From contig NZ_JBLWFT010000005.1 in NCBI RefSeq assembly GCF_048323695.1, forward strand, positions 161,128-225,127: a stretch of 64,000 nucleotides of DNA, in the 5' to 3' direction. Under the pieces are notes generated by a model that saw only the letters and a list, made by a program, of their open reading frames with translations, was not told where the DNA came from and did no database searches. The stretch is from Aquisalimonas sp007126095 (GTDB lineage: Bacteria > Pseudomonadota > Gammaproteobacteria > Nitrococcales > Aquisalimonadaceae). Shown here piece after piece: positions 1 to 8,484 of the stretch; within the stretch, counting starts at the first letter, position 1, and each line of letters opens with the position of its first letter. The translations under genes were made by a program, and so were the position numbers.

Positions 1-1107
1 GTTCTGGGGCTCGCCCGGCTCCAGCTTGCGGTCGATGCCATCCAGGCCAGCAGCGATCAGCCCCGCGGTGACCAGATACGGATTGCAGCCCGCGTCCGGC
101 AGGCGGTACTCCAGTCGGCCGTAGGGCACCCGCACCATGGCCGAGCGGTTGTTGTCGCCGTAGGTGACGTACACCGGCGCCCACGTGGCGCCCGAGGCGG
201 AACCACCTACCACCAGCCGTTTGTAGGAGTTCACCGTGGGCGCGGCCAGGGCGCACAGGGCGTGGGCATGGTGCAGCAGCCCGCCCAGGAAGTGGTAGCC
301 CAGGTCCGACAGCCCCAGGCCGCGTTTGTCGCTGTCGTCGTGGAACAGGTTGGTGCCGGACGCGTCCACCACCGACATGTGGTAGTGCATGCCGTTGCCG
401 GTACGGCTGGAAATGGGCTTGGGCATGAACGAACAGATCATGTCCATCTGGTGCGCGATCTCGCCGGCGGCCATGCGCAGGAACACGAAGCGGTCCGCCG
501 AGGTGAGCGCATCGCTGTGAGTGTAGTTGATCTCGAACTGGGCGTTGGCGTCTTCGTGGTCGATCTGGTAAACGTCGAAACCGACCTGCTGGAGGCTGCC
601 CACCAGCTCCTCGAGAAAGGCCCGCGAGCGCGACAGCCCCTTGTAGTCGTAGCAGGGCTTGTCCAGGGTGTCGCTCTCGTCCACCGGGTGGAGTTCGCCA
701 TTGCCGTTGCGCTGAAACAGGCAGAACTCCGGCTCCAGGCCAGTACTGAAGGTCCAGCCCCGCTCCTGCAGCCGCTCCAGCTGGCGCTGCAGCACATGGC
801 GCGAGTCCAGCGGATAGGGCTTGTCATCAACAAAGCCGGTGCAGGCGATACGGGCGTAACCCGGCTGCCACGGCACCAGGCTCAGGCTGTTGAGGTCGCC
901 GCGGGCCATGAAATCGGACTCGTGCGGCTCCATGCCCAGCCCGGAAACGGCGAACCCGGCGAAGCCGGCGCCATCCTCGAGCACGTTGGACAGACAGTGC
1001 GCAGGCACGGACTTGGTCTTGGCCACCCCGTGGATATCCACGAACTGGGCGAGTACGAATCGGACGTTGTTGTCGGCAAGCAGCTTCTCGGCATCACTTT
1101 GCAGCAT
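1..1107 (-). CDS. glnT: type III glutamine synthetase family protein (GlnT/GmaS-like), 3' end cut by window
   Basis: ATP-dependent ligase that joins glutamate to ammonia, or to methylamine if it is the GmaS (gamma-glutamylmethylamide synthetase) branch. 369 residues are visible from the start; the C-terminus lies beyond the window. Glutamine-synthetase signatures seen: LEPEFCLF, QIDHEDANAQFEIN, NGMHYHMS, NSYKRL and NNRSAMVRVP, which form metal, nucleotide and glutamate sites in this family. The ATG at 1107 is preceded by GGGGAGG at good spacing. It is the last visible gene of the purU-sox operon, 24 bp after soxG. Type III enzymes next to sox-like genes occur in sarcosine and N-methylglutamate pathways; the sequence alone does not settle whether the amine is ammonia or methylamine. 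Confidence 0.85.
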   Translation of the reverse strand, partial: MLQSDAEKLLADNNVRFVLAQFVDIHGVAKTKSVPAHCLSNVLEDGAGFAGFAVSGLGMEPHESDFMARGDLNSLSLVPWQPGYARIACTGFVDDKPYPLDSRHVLQRQLERLQERGWTFSTGLEPEFCLFQRNGNGELHPVDESDTLDKPCYDYKGLSRSRAFLEELVGSLQQVGFDVYQIDHEDANAQFEINYTHSDALTSADRFVFLRMAAGEIAHQMDMICSFMPKPISSRTGNGMHYHMSVVDASGTNLFHDDSDKRGLGLSDLGYHFLGGLLHHAHALCALAAPTVNSYKRLVVGGSASGATWAPVYVTYGDNNRSAMVRVPYGRLEYRLPDAGCNPYLVTAGLIAAGLDGIDRKLEPGEPQN

Positions 1108-1131
1108 GGCGGGCCTCCCCGTTAGGTATCG

Positions 1132-1614
1132 TTAGTCTTCTGCCAGGCGGTCATGGTCGCGGACCACGGCCGTCAACATGGCGTCCAGGTACGCGCCGTA
1201 ACTGGGATCGCAGCCCAGCAGGATGCCGTCCGGGCGGTCCGGATGGCGGTACAGCCAGGCCGTCACACCGGCGACGGCCGCGGCCAGCCACCCCCCTTCG
1301 GGAAGCTGGCGGAGATCGTGCGGGCAGAGCTGGCGCATGGCGTGCGCCCAGCCCCCCCCCGAGAGGCACAGCACGCGATCGCTGCGCGTCAGACACCACG
1401 GCGGTGTCGCGGCCGGCGGCGTCCATGGATCGGCCGTCACCACCAAGTAGTCGTTGCGGCCCGTAAAGGCAACGAGACCGGCACCGCACGGGAGTGCCGT
1501 CTGCTCGGTCTCCGGCACCGGCAGACCCGCGTCCCGCAGGACATCCGGGGCGCCGCTGCCCACCAGTTCGCACACCGCGAACCGCACATCGGCCTCCAGC
1601 GTCAGGTCGTTCAT
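1132..1614 (-). CDS. soxG: sarcosine oxidase gamma subunit family protein
   Basis: Smallest GcvT-like subunit (160 aa) of heterotetrameric sarcosine oxidase or of the homologous N-methylglutamate dehydrogenase; it packs against the alpha subunit. Identification rests on position (directly after soxA, with the ATGA overlap at 1611-1614) and on GcvT-like features such as the aromatic stretch around CLTRSDRVLCLSGGGW and the C-terminal LDAMLTAVVRDHDRLAED. It is shorter than the roughly 200 residues usual for soxG, so it may be a compact or divergent form. Translational coupling to soxA is likely. Confidence 0.8.
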   Translation of the reverse strand: MNDLTLEADVRFAVCELVGSGAPDVLRDAGLPVPETEQTALPCGAGLVAFTGRNDYLVVTADPWTPPAATPPWCLTRSDRVLCLSGGGWAHAMRQLCPHDLRQLPEGGWLAAAVAGVTAWLYRHPDRPDGILLGCDPSYGAYLDAMLTAVVRDHDRLAED

Positions 1615-4514
1615 GGCGTCGCCTCCGGGTTGTCGGCGTCCTGGCGAACGCCATCCGGGTCGTAGAAGGTCTCGGCGACCATCTCGCCGCGCACCAGCAC
1701 ATCGTCATCGGCGCGAATGGTTAGCGGCTCGTCGCTGTCGGCCAGTGCCCGGTCCACCATGGCCAGTCCGATGGGCTGACCGCGCGTGGGGCTCCGGGCG
1801 ATGCTGGTCACGCGCCCGGCTATGTCACCGTTGCGGATGACCAGGTGACACTCCCGGGGCAGCGGGCCGGCGTGGTCCGGCGGGAGCACGAAACGCACCA
1901 GTCGCCGCTGCTCCTGACCCTTGAGATGGGCCAGCGCCGGGCGGCCGATGAAAAAGGGTTTCTTCAGGTGCACCGCCCAGGGCATGGCCGCCTCGAACGG
2001 GTTGGTGAGGCCGTCGGTATCCTGGCCGACGATGATGTGGCCCTTCTCCAGGCGCAGCACGCGCTGCGCCTCGACACCGAACGGGCGAATGCCGTGGGCA
2101 GCCCCCGCATCCAGCAGGGCGTGCCAGATGGTGGTCAGCGCCGCGGGCGTGGCGTGAATCTCGTAGCCCAGCTCGCCGACAAACCCCACGCGCACCAGCC
2201 GCGCCCAGTGGCCGCAGACGCGCGTGTCGCAGATGCCGAGCCGAGGCAGCGACGCCTCGCTCAGGTCCATGTCCACCAGCGGCTCCAGCACCCGGCGGCT
2301 CATGGGGCCGACCACGTTCAGGGCCCCCAGCTGCCCGGTCCGGTTCACCACGTGCACGTCCAGCCCCCACTCCAGCGCCTTGCGGGTGAGCGTCTGGTAG
2401 GTCGCCTCAGCGTGGCCGGAGGTGGCGGAGAGGTAGAAGTGGTCGTCGGCGAGACGCCCGGCCACGCCATCGTCCACGATGATGCCGGCGTCATCGACCA
2501 TCAGCGCGTAGCGGGTGAGCCCCAGCCGGATGTTGCCCTTGCGCATGGTGTACGCGCCGTCCAGCAGTGTGGCGGCATCCGGCCCGAAGACCTCGAGCTT
2601 GCCCAGGGTTGAAACGTCGATGAGACCGACGCCGTTGCGCACCATGGCAACCTCGTCCGCGATGGCCGACGCGGCGTCCGCGCCGTAGTAAGCGGGCCGG
2701 CGCCATTCACCCGCCTCCATGAAGGTCGCACCCCGCTCCCGGTGCCAGTCCTGCATCGGGGTTTCCCGCTCCGGACGCATGCGCCGGCCGGCCAGGTCCT
2801 CCAGGCGCACGGGGTAGTACATGGGTCGGGCCGTGGTGGTGCCGGTGGCGTCGATGCCCTGATCCCGCAGACGCGCGAGAATGCGGATGGCGTTGAGGTT
2901 GGCGTGCTTGCCCTGGCTCGGCCCCATGCCCACGGTGGAGAAGCGCTTGAGCAGCTCGATGTTGTCGAACCCCTCGCGGGCCGCCTGCTCCAGATCCTTC
3001 AACTGCAGGTCTTCGTCGAAGTCGACGAAATTCCGGTCCTTCGGGTGGGGCACGATGGGCCACTGCGAGCCGTGGGGCACGGTATCCCGCTGCGGCACCA
3101 CCGGCGGCACCGGCTCCCCGCGCAGCGCCGCCGTGAGCCGGCGCACCGCGTCCCCGGCGTCGGCGAGCTGCTGACCGAGCGTGAACGCCCCGTTGACGCG
3201 CCCGGCGGGAACCACTGTCGACGGCCAGTCGGCCGGCACCGGCATGGCCAGGGTGTCGTCGTAGCGGAACGTCCCGCCCGACTGGTACAGCAGATGCCCG
3301 GCCGGCGCCCAGCCCACGCTCATGAGTACGCCGTCGCAGTGAATGGTCTCACCGGAGTCGGCGTCGCAGTTCCCGGCCTCATCCACGGGAGCGATGGTCA
3401 CACCGGAAACCGCGTCGCTGCCGTGGGCGGCGTAGACCGTCCAGCCCCGGTAGACGGGGATGCCGGCGTCGGTGAGGCGGCGGGCGTCGGCCTCGGTCAC
3501 ACCCGGGCCGTGCGCCACCACCGCGGCGACGGTGACACCCGCCGCGGCCATCTGTTCCGCGGCCACCAGGCCCTCGCCGTTGGCGGCCTGCACCACGGCG
3601 CGCTCAAAGGGCAGCACACCGAATCGATGCAACAGTCGCTGCGCGCCCGAGGCGAGCATGACCCCCGGCAGGTCGTTGTTGTGGAACACCGCCGGCTGCT
3701 CGAGCACGCCGGTGGCGAGCACCACACCGCGGGCCCGTACCTTGATGATCCCCTCCGGCGCCGCCAGCGGTATCCAGTGATCCGTGTAGCTCCCCAGGGC
3801 CACGGTGCTGGTCTGGACGGTGACACCCGGATGCCCCAGCACCCGCGCCACCAGGTCGTCCCTCTGCGTGTCGGCAATGGCGTCACCCAGCCACTGGTAG
3901 TCCAGGCTGCCGCCGATACGCGGGTTCTCGTCCGCCAGCAGCACGTCGAAGCCGGCGTCGGCGGCGTCGAGGGCAGCCCGCAGCCCGGCGGGCCCGGCGC
4001 CGATCACCAGCACATCGCAGTAGCCGTAGCGCTTGGCGCGGCGCCGCGGCGTCCAGGCGGTATCCACCCGACCCAGTCCGGCGCGCCGGCGGATAATGCG
4101 CTCCCAGAACGGGAACAGCGCGCGCGGGCGGTGGAACGCCTTGTAGTAGAAACCCACCGGCAGGAAGCGGCCGAACCGGTCCATGTGCCGGTCGGCGTCC
4201 TTCTCAAGGCTGCCGCGCACATTCACCGGGTCCGCGACCATGCCGTCAGTGACGGGGGTGACGTCGCCGCGCACGTTGGTGTCCGCGTCGGTGGCGAACA
4301 GCGCGTTGACATCGTGGTTGGCCAGGGACACCGCACCGCGCGGGCGGTGGTACTTGAAACTGCGCCCCAGCAGCGAGACACCGCTGGCCAGCAGCGCCGA
4401 GGTAATGGTATCCCCAGGGTGCGCCGTGCAAGGGCGTCCCTCGAAGGTGAAGGACAGCGTCCGCGAGCGGTCGATCCACTCCCGCGGCCCCGCCTCAGAG
4501 CGTCGGAATGGCAT
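1611..4514 (-). CDS. soxA: sarcosine oxidase alpha subunit family protein
   Basis: Large subunit (967 aa, family about 960-1005) of the tetrahydrofolate-linked N-methyl amine oxidase/dehydrogenase. Domains in order: N-terminal 2Fe-2S-ferredoxin-like fold (about 10-100, with FEGRPCTAHPGDTI); FAD/NAD-binding Rossmann region starting at DVLVIGAGPAGLRAALDAA (about 168); second nucleotide-binding region to about 470; C-terminal GcvT-type aminomethyltransferase domains (about 580-960) that bind folate and form 5,10-methylene-THF. The start overlaps the end of soxD by 20 nt and its stop overlaps soxG by 4 nt, so the operon is tightly coupled. In known systems the reaction is sarcosine (or N-methylglutamate) to glycine (or glutamate) plus methylene-THF. 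Confidence 0.93.
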   Translation of the reverse strand: MPFRRSEAGPREWIDRSRTLSFTFEGRPCTAHPGDTITSALLASGVSLLGRSFKYHRPRGAVSLANHDVNALFATDADTNVRGDVTPVTDGMVADPVNVRGSLEKDADRHMDRFGRFLPVGFYYKAFHRPRALFPFWERIIRRRAGLGRVDTAWTPRRRAKRYGYCDVLVIGAGPAGLRAALDAADAGFDVLLADENPRIGGSLDYQWLGDAIADTQRDDLVARVLGHPGVTVQTSTVALGSYTDHWIPLAAPEGIIKVRARGVVLATGVLEQPAVFHNNDLPGVMLASGAQRLLHRFGVLPFERAVVQAANGEGLVAAEQMAAAGVTVAAVVAHGPGVTEADARRLTDAGIPVYRGWTVYAAHGSDAVSGVTIAPVDEAGNCDADSGETIHCDGVLMSVGWAPAGHLLYQSGGTFRYDDTLAMPVPADWPSTVVPAGRVNGAFTLGQQLADAGDAVRRLTAALRGEPVPPVVPQRDTVPHGSQWPIVPHPKDRNFVDFDEDLQLKDLEQAAREGFDNIELLKRFSTVGMGPSQGKHANLNAIRILARLRDQGIDATGTTTARPMYYPVRLEDLAGRRMRPERETPMQDWHRERGATFMEAGEWRRPAYYGADAASAIADEVAMVRNGVGLIDVSTLGKLEVFGPDAATLLDGAYTMRKGNIRLGLTRYALMVDDAGIIVDDGVAGRLADDHFYLSATSGHAEATYQTLTRKALEWGLDVHVVNRTGQLGALNVVGPMSRRVLEPLVDMDLSEASLPRLGICDTRVCGHWARLVRVGFVGELGYEIHATPAALTTIWHALLDAGAAHGIRPFGVEAQRVLRLEKGHIIVGQDTDGLTNPFEAAMPWAVHLKKPFFIGRPALAHLKGQEQRRLVRFVLPPDHAGPLPRECHLVIRNGDIAGRVTSIARSPTRGQPIGLAMVDRALADSDEPLTIRADDDVLVRGEMVAETFYDPDGVRQDADNPEATP

Positions 4515-4767
4515 AGGCCACCTCCTCCGGCGGGACCACGCGCTCGATGCGATCGCTGAGGGTGTCGCGCTCCAGCACGAACCAGCGCGACGTGGGCCGG
4601 TGGAACCACCACTCCCGCAGCAGCGTCGGTGCGCCGCTGCGGTTGAAGGCGTGATCGGCCACGGCCGACAGCTCCGCCGCGTCCATGGGCGGCCGGCGCA
4701 CCTCGCCGCCGTAGACGAACTCGCTCAGGGGCCGTGTGCCGATAACGGGACAATCAATCACTTTCAT
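4495..4767 (-). CDS. soxD: sarcosine oxidase delta subunit family protein lacking two zinc ligands
   Basis: Small 90-aa subunit. Characterised delta subunits bind structural zinc through a CPxC pair near residues 6 and 9 plus an HxxxC near residues 59 and 63. Here Cys6 and His56 remain, but the other two positions are Ile9 (in DCPVIGT) and Ser60 (in FHRPTSRWF), so the classical site cannot form as described. The rest of the fold (EFVYGGEV, WWFHRPTSRWF, RDTLSD) matches the family. It sits between soxB and soxA, where delta subunits are always found, and overlaps soxA by 20 nt. Cys loss may mark an N-methylglutamate-dehydrogenase-type or otherwise specialised complex; that is inference. Confidence 0.85.
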   Translation of the reverse strand: MKVIDCPVIGTRPLSEFVYGGEVRRPPMDAAELSAVADHAFNRSGAPTLLREWWFHRPTSRWFVLERDTLSDRIERVVPPEEVAYAIPTL

Positions 4768-4769
4768 GG

Positions 4770-6011
4770 TCAGTGCCCCACGGATGCCGCACCCTTCTCG
4801 CCCACCAACTGGAAGTCGGCGAAGCGGTCGAAGCGGAACGGTTCGATGAGTTCATGGTTGCGCCCGGCGGCCACGGTGGCGGCCATGGTCTGGCCGCTGA
4901 TGGGTGTGGCCTTGAAGCCCCAGGTTCCCCAGCCCGCATCCAGGTAGAAGCCATCCAGTGGCGTCGTCCCCATGATCGGGGCGAAGTCGGGGGTGAGATC
5001 GCTCATGCCCGCCCACTGCCGGTTGACCCGCAGACGGGCGGTGAACGGCAGCAGATCGATGAGCCGGTCCGCCAGCCCCTCGACGAACTCGAACGACGAG
5101 CGCGTGCTGTGCAGGGAGTACGGGTCCACCGCCGCACCCATGACCAGCTCGCCGCGGGACGACTGGCTCACGTACACGTGCAGGCTGCCGGAGACCACGA
5201 TGGTGTCGAGGAACGGCTTCACCGGTTCGGTGACGCACGCCTGCAGCGGGTAGATCTCGATGGGTGTGGGCAGGTCCACCATGGCGGTGATCCGCGGCGT
5301 GGAGCCGGCCACCATGGAGACCACCGCGTCGCAGTCGACGGCACCACGGTCGGTGTTCACTCCGGTGACCCGCCCGCCGGCGGTGCGAATACCGGTGACG
5401 CGCGTCTGCTGATGGATCTCCACCCCGCGGCTCGCCGCCGCCCGGCCATAGCCCCAGGCCACCGCGTCGTGCCGCGCCACCGCACCGGGCGCGTGGTAGA
5501 GCGCGCCCATCACCGGGTGGTTGCCACCGCATTCCAGATCGATGCCGGGCACGTCCGCCGCCACCGCCTCCGGGCCCACGACCCGGCTGTCGACGCCGTG
5601 GTGTCGGTTCACCTCGGCGCGCCAGCGCATGGTGCGCAGAGCCTCATCGGAGTGGGCCAGGGTGTAGTGGCCGCGGGTGGAGTAGAACAGGTTGATGTCC
5701 AGCTCCTCCGACAGCCCCTTGAACAGTTGCAGACTGGCGTCGTAGAAGCGGACCCCCTCGGGGGTGAGGTAGTTGGAGCGGATGATGGTCGTGTTGCGAC
5801 CGGTGTTGCCGCCACCGAGATACCCCTGTTCCAGCACCGCCACGTTGGTGATGCCGTGCTCTTTCGCCAGGTAATGGGCGCAGGCCAGGCCGTGGCCACC
5901 GCCGCCGATGATGACCACGTCGTAGCGGTCGCGCAGTTCGCCCTGCTCCGGGAAGAAGCGCGGTTCGCGCTCCCCTCCCAACAGGCCCTGTTTCAGCAGT
6001 CGCAGCGGCAT
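4770..6011 (-). CDS. soxB: sarcosine oxidase beta subunit family protein (flavoprotein)
   Basis: 413-aa D-amino-acid-oxidase-fold subunit carrying the substrate site, FAD and covalent FMN. An N-terminal dinucleotide motif reads DVVIIGGGGHGLACAHYLA (about 31-49), followed by GGGNTGRNTTIIRSNY. His173 (in ALYHAPG) falls at the position of the covalent 8alpha-histidyl-FMN attachment in characterised beta subunits. The C-terminal DAGWGTWGFKATPISG closes the FAD fold. The stop is 2 nt before the soxD start and purU lies 9 nt upstream, so it is part of one transcription unit. Confidence 0.93.
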   Translation of the reverse strand: MPLRLLKQGLLGGEREPRFFPEQGELRDRYDVVIIGGGGHGLACAHYLAKEHGITNVAVLEQGYLGGGNTGRNTTIIRSNYLTPEGVRFYDASLQLFKGLSEELDINLFYSTRGHYTLAHSDEALRTMRWRAEVNRHHGVDSRVVGPEAVAADVPGIDLECGGNHPVMGALYHAPGAVARHDAVAWGYGRAAASRGVEIHQQTRVTGIRTAGGRVTGVNTDRGAVDCDAVVSMVAGSTPRITAMVDLPTPIEIYPLQACVTEPVKPFLDTIVVSGSLHVYVSQSSRGELVMGAAVDPYSLHSTRSSFEFVEGLADRLIDLLPFTARLRVNRQWAGMSDLTPDFAPIMGTTPLDGFYLDAGWGTWGFKATPISGQTMAATVAAGRNHELIEPFRFDRFADFQLVGEKGAASVGH

Positions 6012-6020
6012 GGGCGGCTC

Positions 6021-6878
6021 CTACCCGAAGACGATGGTCTTGTTGCCGTGGAGGAGCACGCGGTCCTCCAGATGGAAGCGCAGGCCACGCGCCAGCACCA
6101 TCTTCTCCACGTCCCGGCCCAGACGAACCATGTCCTCGGTGGTGTTGTGGTGGTTCACGCGCACCACGTCCTGCTCGATGATCGGCCCGGCATCGAGCTC
6201 CGCGGTGGCGTAATGGCAGGTGGCGCCGATCAGCTTCACGCCGCGCTGCGCCGCCTGGTGATAGGGGCGGGCCCCGGCGAAGGACGGCAGGAAACTATGG
6301 TGGATGTTGATGATGCGCCCCGGATAACGCTCGCACAGGCGCTCCGGCAGGATCTGCATGTAGCGCGCCAGCACCACGGTGTCGGCGGCGGTGTCCCGGA
6401 TCAGTTCATCCAGCGTGGCAAAGGCGTTGTCGCGATCATCGGGCTTCACCGGCACGTGGTGATACGGGATGCCGTGCCACTCGACGAAACCGCGCAGATC
6501 CTCGTGGTTGGAGACCACGCAAGGAATCTCGAAGGGCAGCTCACCGCTGCGCCACCGGTACAGCAGGTCGGCCAGGCAGTGGCTCTGCCGGCTGACCATG
6601 AGCATGACGCGCTTGGGCACCTGGCTGTCCGTGAGCCGCCAGTCCATGCCGAAGCGCTCCGCCAGCGGCGCGATGAGCGCCCGCAGGCCGTCCAGGTCGA
6701 AGGGCAGGCTGCTCGCCCGGATTTCGTAGCGCATGAAGAACCAGCCACTCTCTGCATCGGCGTACTGGTGCGCTTCGGTGATCCAGCCACCGTGCCCTGC
6801 CAGCGCGTCGGTGACCGCGGCGATGATGCCGACCTGGTCAGGACAGGACAGGGTCAGACGATAGCAGTAATCGGCCAC
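6021..6878 (-). CDS. purU: formyltetrahydrofolate deformylase
   Basis: Hydrolyses 10-formyl-THF to formate and THF, recycling the folate loaded by the sarcosine-oxidase reaction encoded downstream. The 285 aa match the family length: N-terminal ACT regulatory domain (about 5-85, YRLTLSCPDQVGIIAAVTDA) and a C-terminal formyltransferase domain with the Asn-His-Asp catalytic set in IINIHHSFLPSFAG and ATAELDAGPIIEQ. It is the first gene of the minus-strand purU-soxBDAG-glnT unit. The 135 bp upstream (6879-7013) should hold the operon promoter, but I see no convincing -35/-10 pair there. Confidence 0.94.
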   Translation of the reverse strand: MADYCYRLTLSCPDQVGIIAAVTDALAGHGGWITEAHQYADAESGWFFMRYEIRASSLPFDLDGLRALIAPLAERFGMDWRLTDSQVPKRVMLMVSRQSHCLADLLYRWRSGELPFEIPCVVSNHEDLRGFVEWHGIPYHHVPVKPDDRDNAFATLDELIRDTAADTVVLARYMQILPERLCERYPGRIINIHHSFLPSFAGARPYHQAAQRGVKLIGATCHYATAELDAGPIIEQDVVRVNHHNTTEDMVRLGRDVEKMVLARGLRFHLEDRVLLHGNKTIVFG

Positions 6879-7013
6879 AAAGTTTCTCCCGGATTAACAA
6901 TATTTCACGACAGTATTGCAGGGCCGAGCCCCCGTCAACCGCCGCATGCCGCCGCTCCGGAATGGTGCAAGCGCCCGATTACAGGGCATAAACGGGGAAT
7001 GACGGCCGTCTGG

Positions 7014-8471
7014 CTACCGCGCCATGAACCGGTGGACCAGCCGCTGGATCACTCCGCCGTAAGGCGGGTACATAAGGGCGGCACTGTTGATGCGGCCCTT
7101 GGCGAACACCGCTTTCTCATGGGAGAACGTGGCGAATCCGTAATGGCCGTGATAGCGCCCCATACCGGATGCTCCGACACCGCCGAACGGCAGGTTGTCC
7201 TGGGCCACGTGCAGCAGGGTGTCATTCAGGCACACGCCGCCGGAGTGGGTCTCCCGCAGCACGCGCTGCTGCCGGCTCCGGTCATGGCCGAAATAGTAGA
7301 GCGCCAGGGGCCTGGGCCTTCGGGCGACATGGGCGATCGCGGCGCCCAGATCCGGCACCGTGACGATGGGCAGAATCGGCCCGAACAGCTCCTCCTTCAG
7401 CACCCGGGCACCGTCCGGCGCATCCAGCACCAGGTGAGGCGCAAACCGGCGCCCGTCCGGGAGGCTCTCCCCGGCCGGAGTGATCGCCTCGATGCGCGCC
7501 CCTCTCTGCCGGGCGTCATCCAGCAGCTCCAGCAGGCGATCATGCTGGCGGTCATTGACGATGCTGGTGTAGTCGGGGTTGTCGCCAAGCCGGGGGTAGC
7601 GGCGGGCGACCGTGGTGCGGATGGCCGCCAGCAGCGCATCACGCCGCGCGGGAGTGCAGAGCACGTAATCCGGCGCGATGCAGGTCTGCCCGGCGTTGAC
7701 CAGCTTGCCGAAGACCAGCCGGCTGGCCACCGCGGCGACATCCGCGTCATCGTCGACGATCACCGGCGACTTGCCGCCGAGTTCCAGCGTCACGGGCGTG
7801 AGATTGGGCGCTGCCGCGGCCATGACCTGGCGCCCCACGGCCGTGGACCCGGTGAACAGCAGGTGGTCGAACGGCAATGCGGCAAAGGCCTGACTCGCCA
7901 GCACCTCACCCTCGAACACTGCCACCTCGTCCGCGCTGAAGGCGGCGGCGAGCAGCTCACGCAGAACCGCGTTGGTGGCGGGCGTGAACTCGGAGAGCTT
8001 GAGCATGGCTCGGTTGCCGGCGGCCAGGGCACCGGTCAGCGGAGCCAGCGCGAGAAAGATCGGGTAGTTCCACGGCACCATGATGCCCACCACGCCCAGG
8101 GGCTGAGGCACCACCTGCGCCCGGGCCGGCTGCATCAGCGGATGGGGCCAGCAGCGCTGGGGCCGCATCCAGCGGCGCACATGCCGGATGGCGTGGCGGA
8201 GGCCGGTGAGTGTCGGGACGATATCCGCCGTGGCCGTCTCGTGGGGTGACCGGCCGCCGAAGTCGGCGGAGACGGCTTCAGTGAGCGCCTGCTCGTGGGC
8301 TTTCACCGCACGCCGCAACCGCTGCAGTGCATCCCGCCGTGTCGCGGCGTCCGGATAGGGCGCCGCCTGGAAGGCCGCCCGCTGCCTCTCCAGACACGCC
8401 GCCATGGCCGACGCCCCGGGCGGGGCTTGCGTCACCTTCTCGTCAACCGTCGGATGGGTTGCCGCAGTCAT
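7014..8471 (-). CDS. aldehyde dehydrogenase, coniferyl-aldehyde-dehydrogenase-like
   Basis: NAD(P)-dependent oxidation of an aldehyde to an acid. 485 aa from the ATG at 8471, chosen because GGGAG precedes it and because a start at 8534 would run into the upstream gene. Family signatures: PWNYPIFLALAPLTGALAAG, FTGSTAVGRQV, catalytic Glu in ELGGKSP and catalytic Cys in NAGQTCIAPDYVL. The lack of the long N-terminal region of betaine-aldehyde enzymes and the C-terminal YPPYGG region fit the CalB branch. It follows the GMC alcohol dehydrogenase by 13 nt, suggesting a two-step alcohol to aldehyde to acid pathway. Substrate unknown. Confidence 0.9.
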   Translation of the reverse strand: MTAATHPTVDEKVTQAPPGASAMAACLERQRAAFQAAPYPDAATRRDALQRLRRAVKAHEQALTEAVSADFGGRSPHETATADIVPTLTGLRHAIRHVRRWMRPQRCWPHPLMQPARAQVVPQPLGVVGIMVPWNYPIFLALAPLTGALAAGNRAMLKLSEFTPATNAVLRELLAAAFSADEVAVFEGEVLASQAFAALPFDHLLFTGSTAVGRQVMAAAAPNLTPVTLELGGKSPVIVDDDADVAAVASRLVFGKLVNAGQTCIAPDYVLCTPARRDALLAAIRTTVARRYPRLGDNPDYTSIVNDRQHDRLLELLDDARQRGARIEAITPAGESLPDGRRFAPHLVLDAPDGARVLKEELFGPILPIVTVPDLGAAIAHVARRPRPLALYYFGHDRSRQQRVLRETHSGGVCLNDTLLHVAQDNLPFGGVGASGMGRYHGHYGFATFSHEKAVFAKGRINSAALMYPPYGGVIQRLVHRFMAR

Positions 8472-8484
8472 GGAGGACTCCCGT

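Noticed and set aside
2742..4559. 605-codon plus-strand frame opposite soxA
   Set aside because: Antisense shadow of soxA with no ribosome site and no recognisable domain.
4773..8249. 1158-codon open frame on the plus strand opposite soxB, purU and the aldehyde dehydrogenase gene
   Set aside because: It is antisense to three well-supported genes; the translation is His/Val/Gly/Arg-rich with no family features. Long spurious frames are expected at this GC content.
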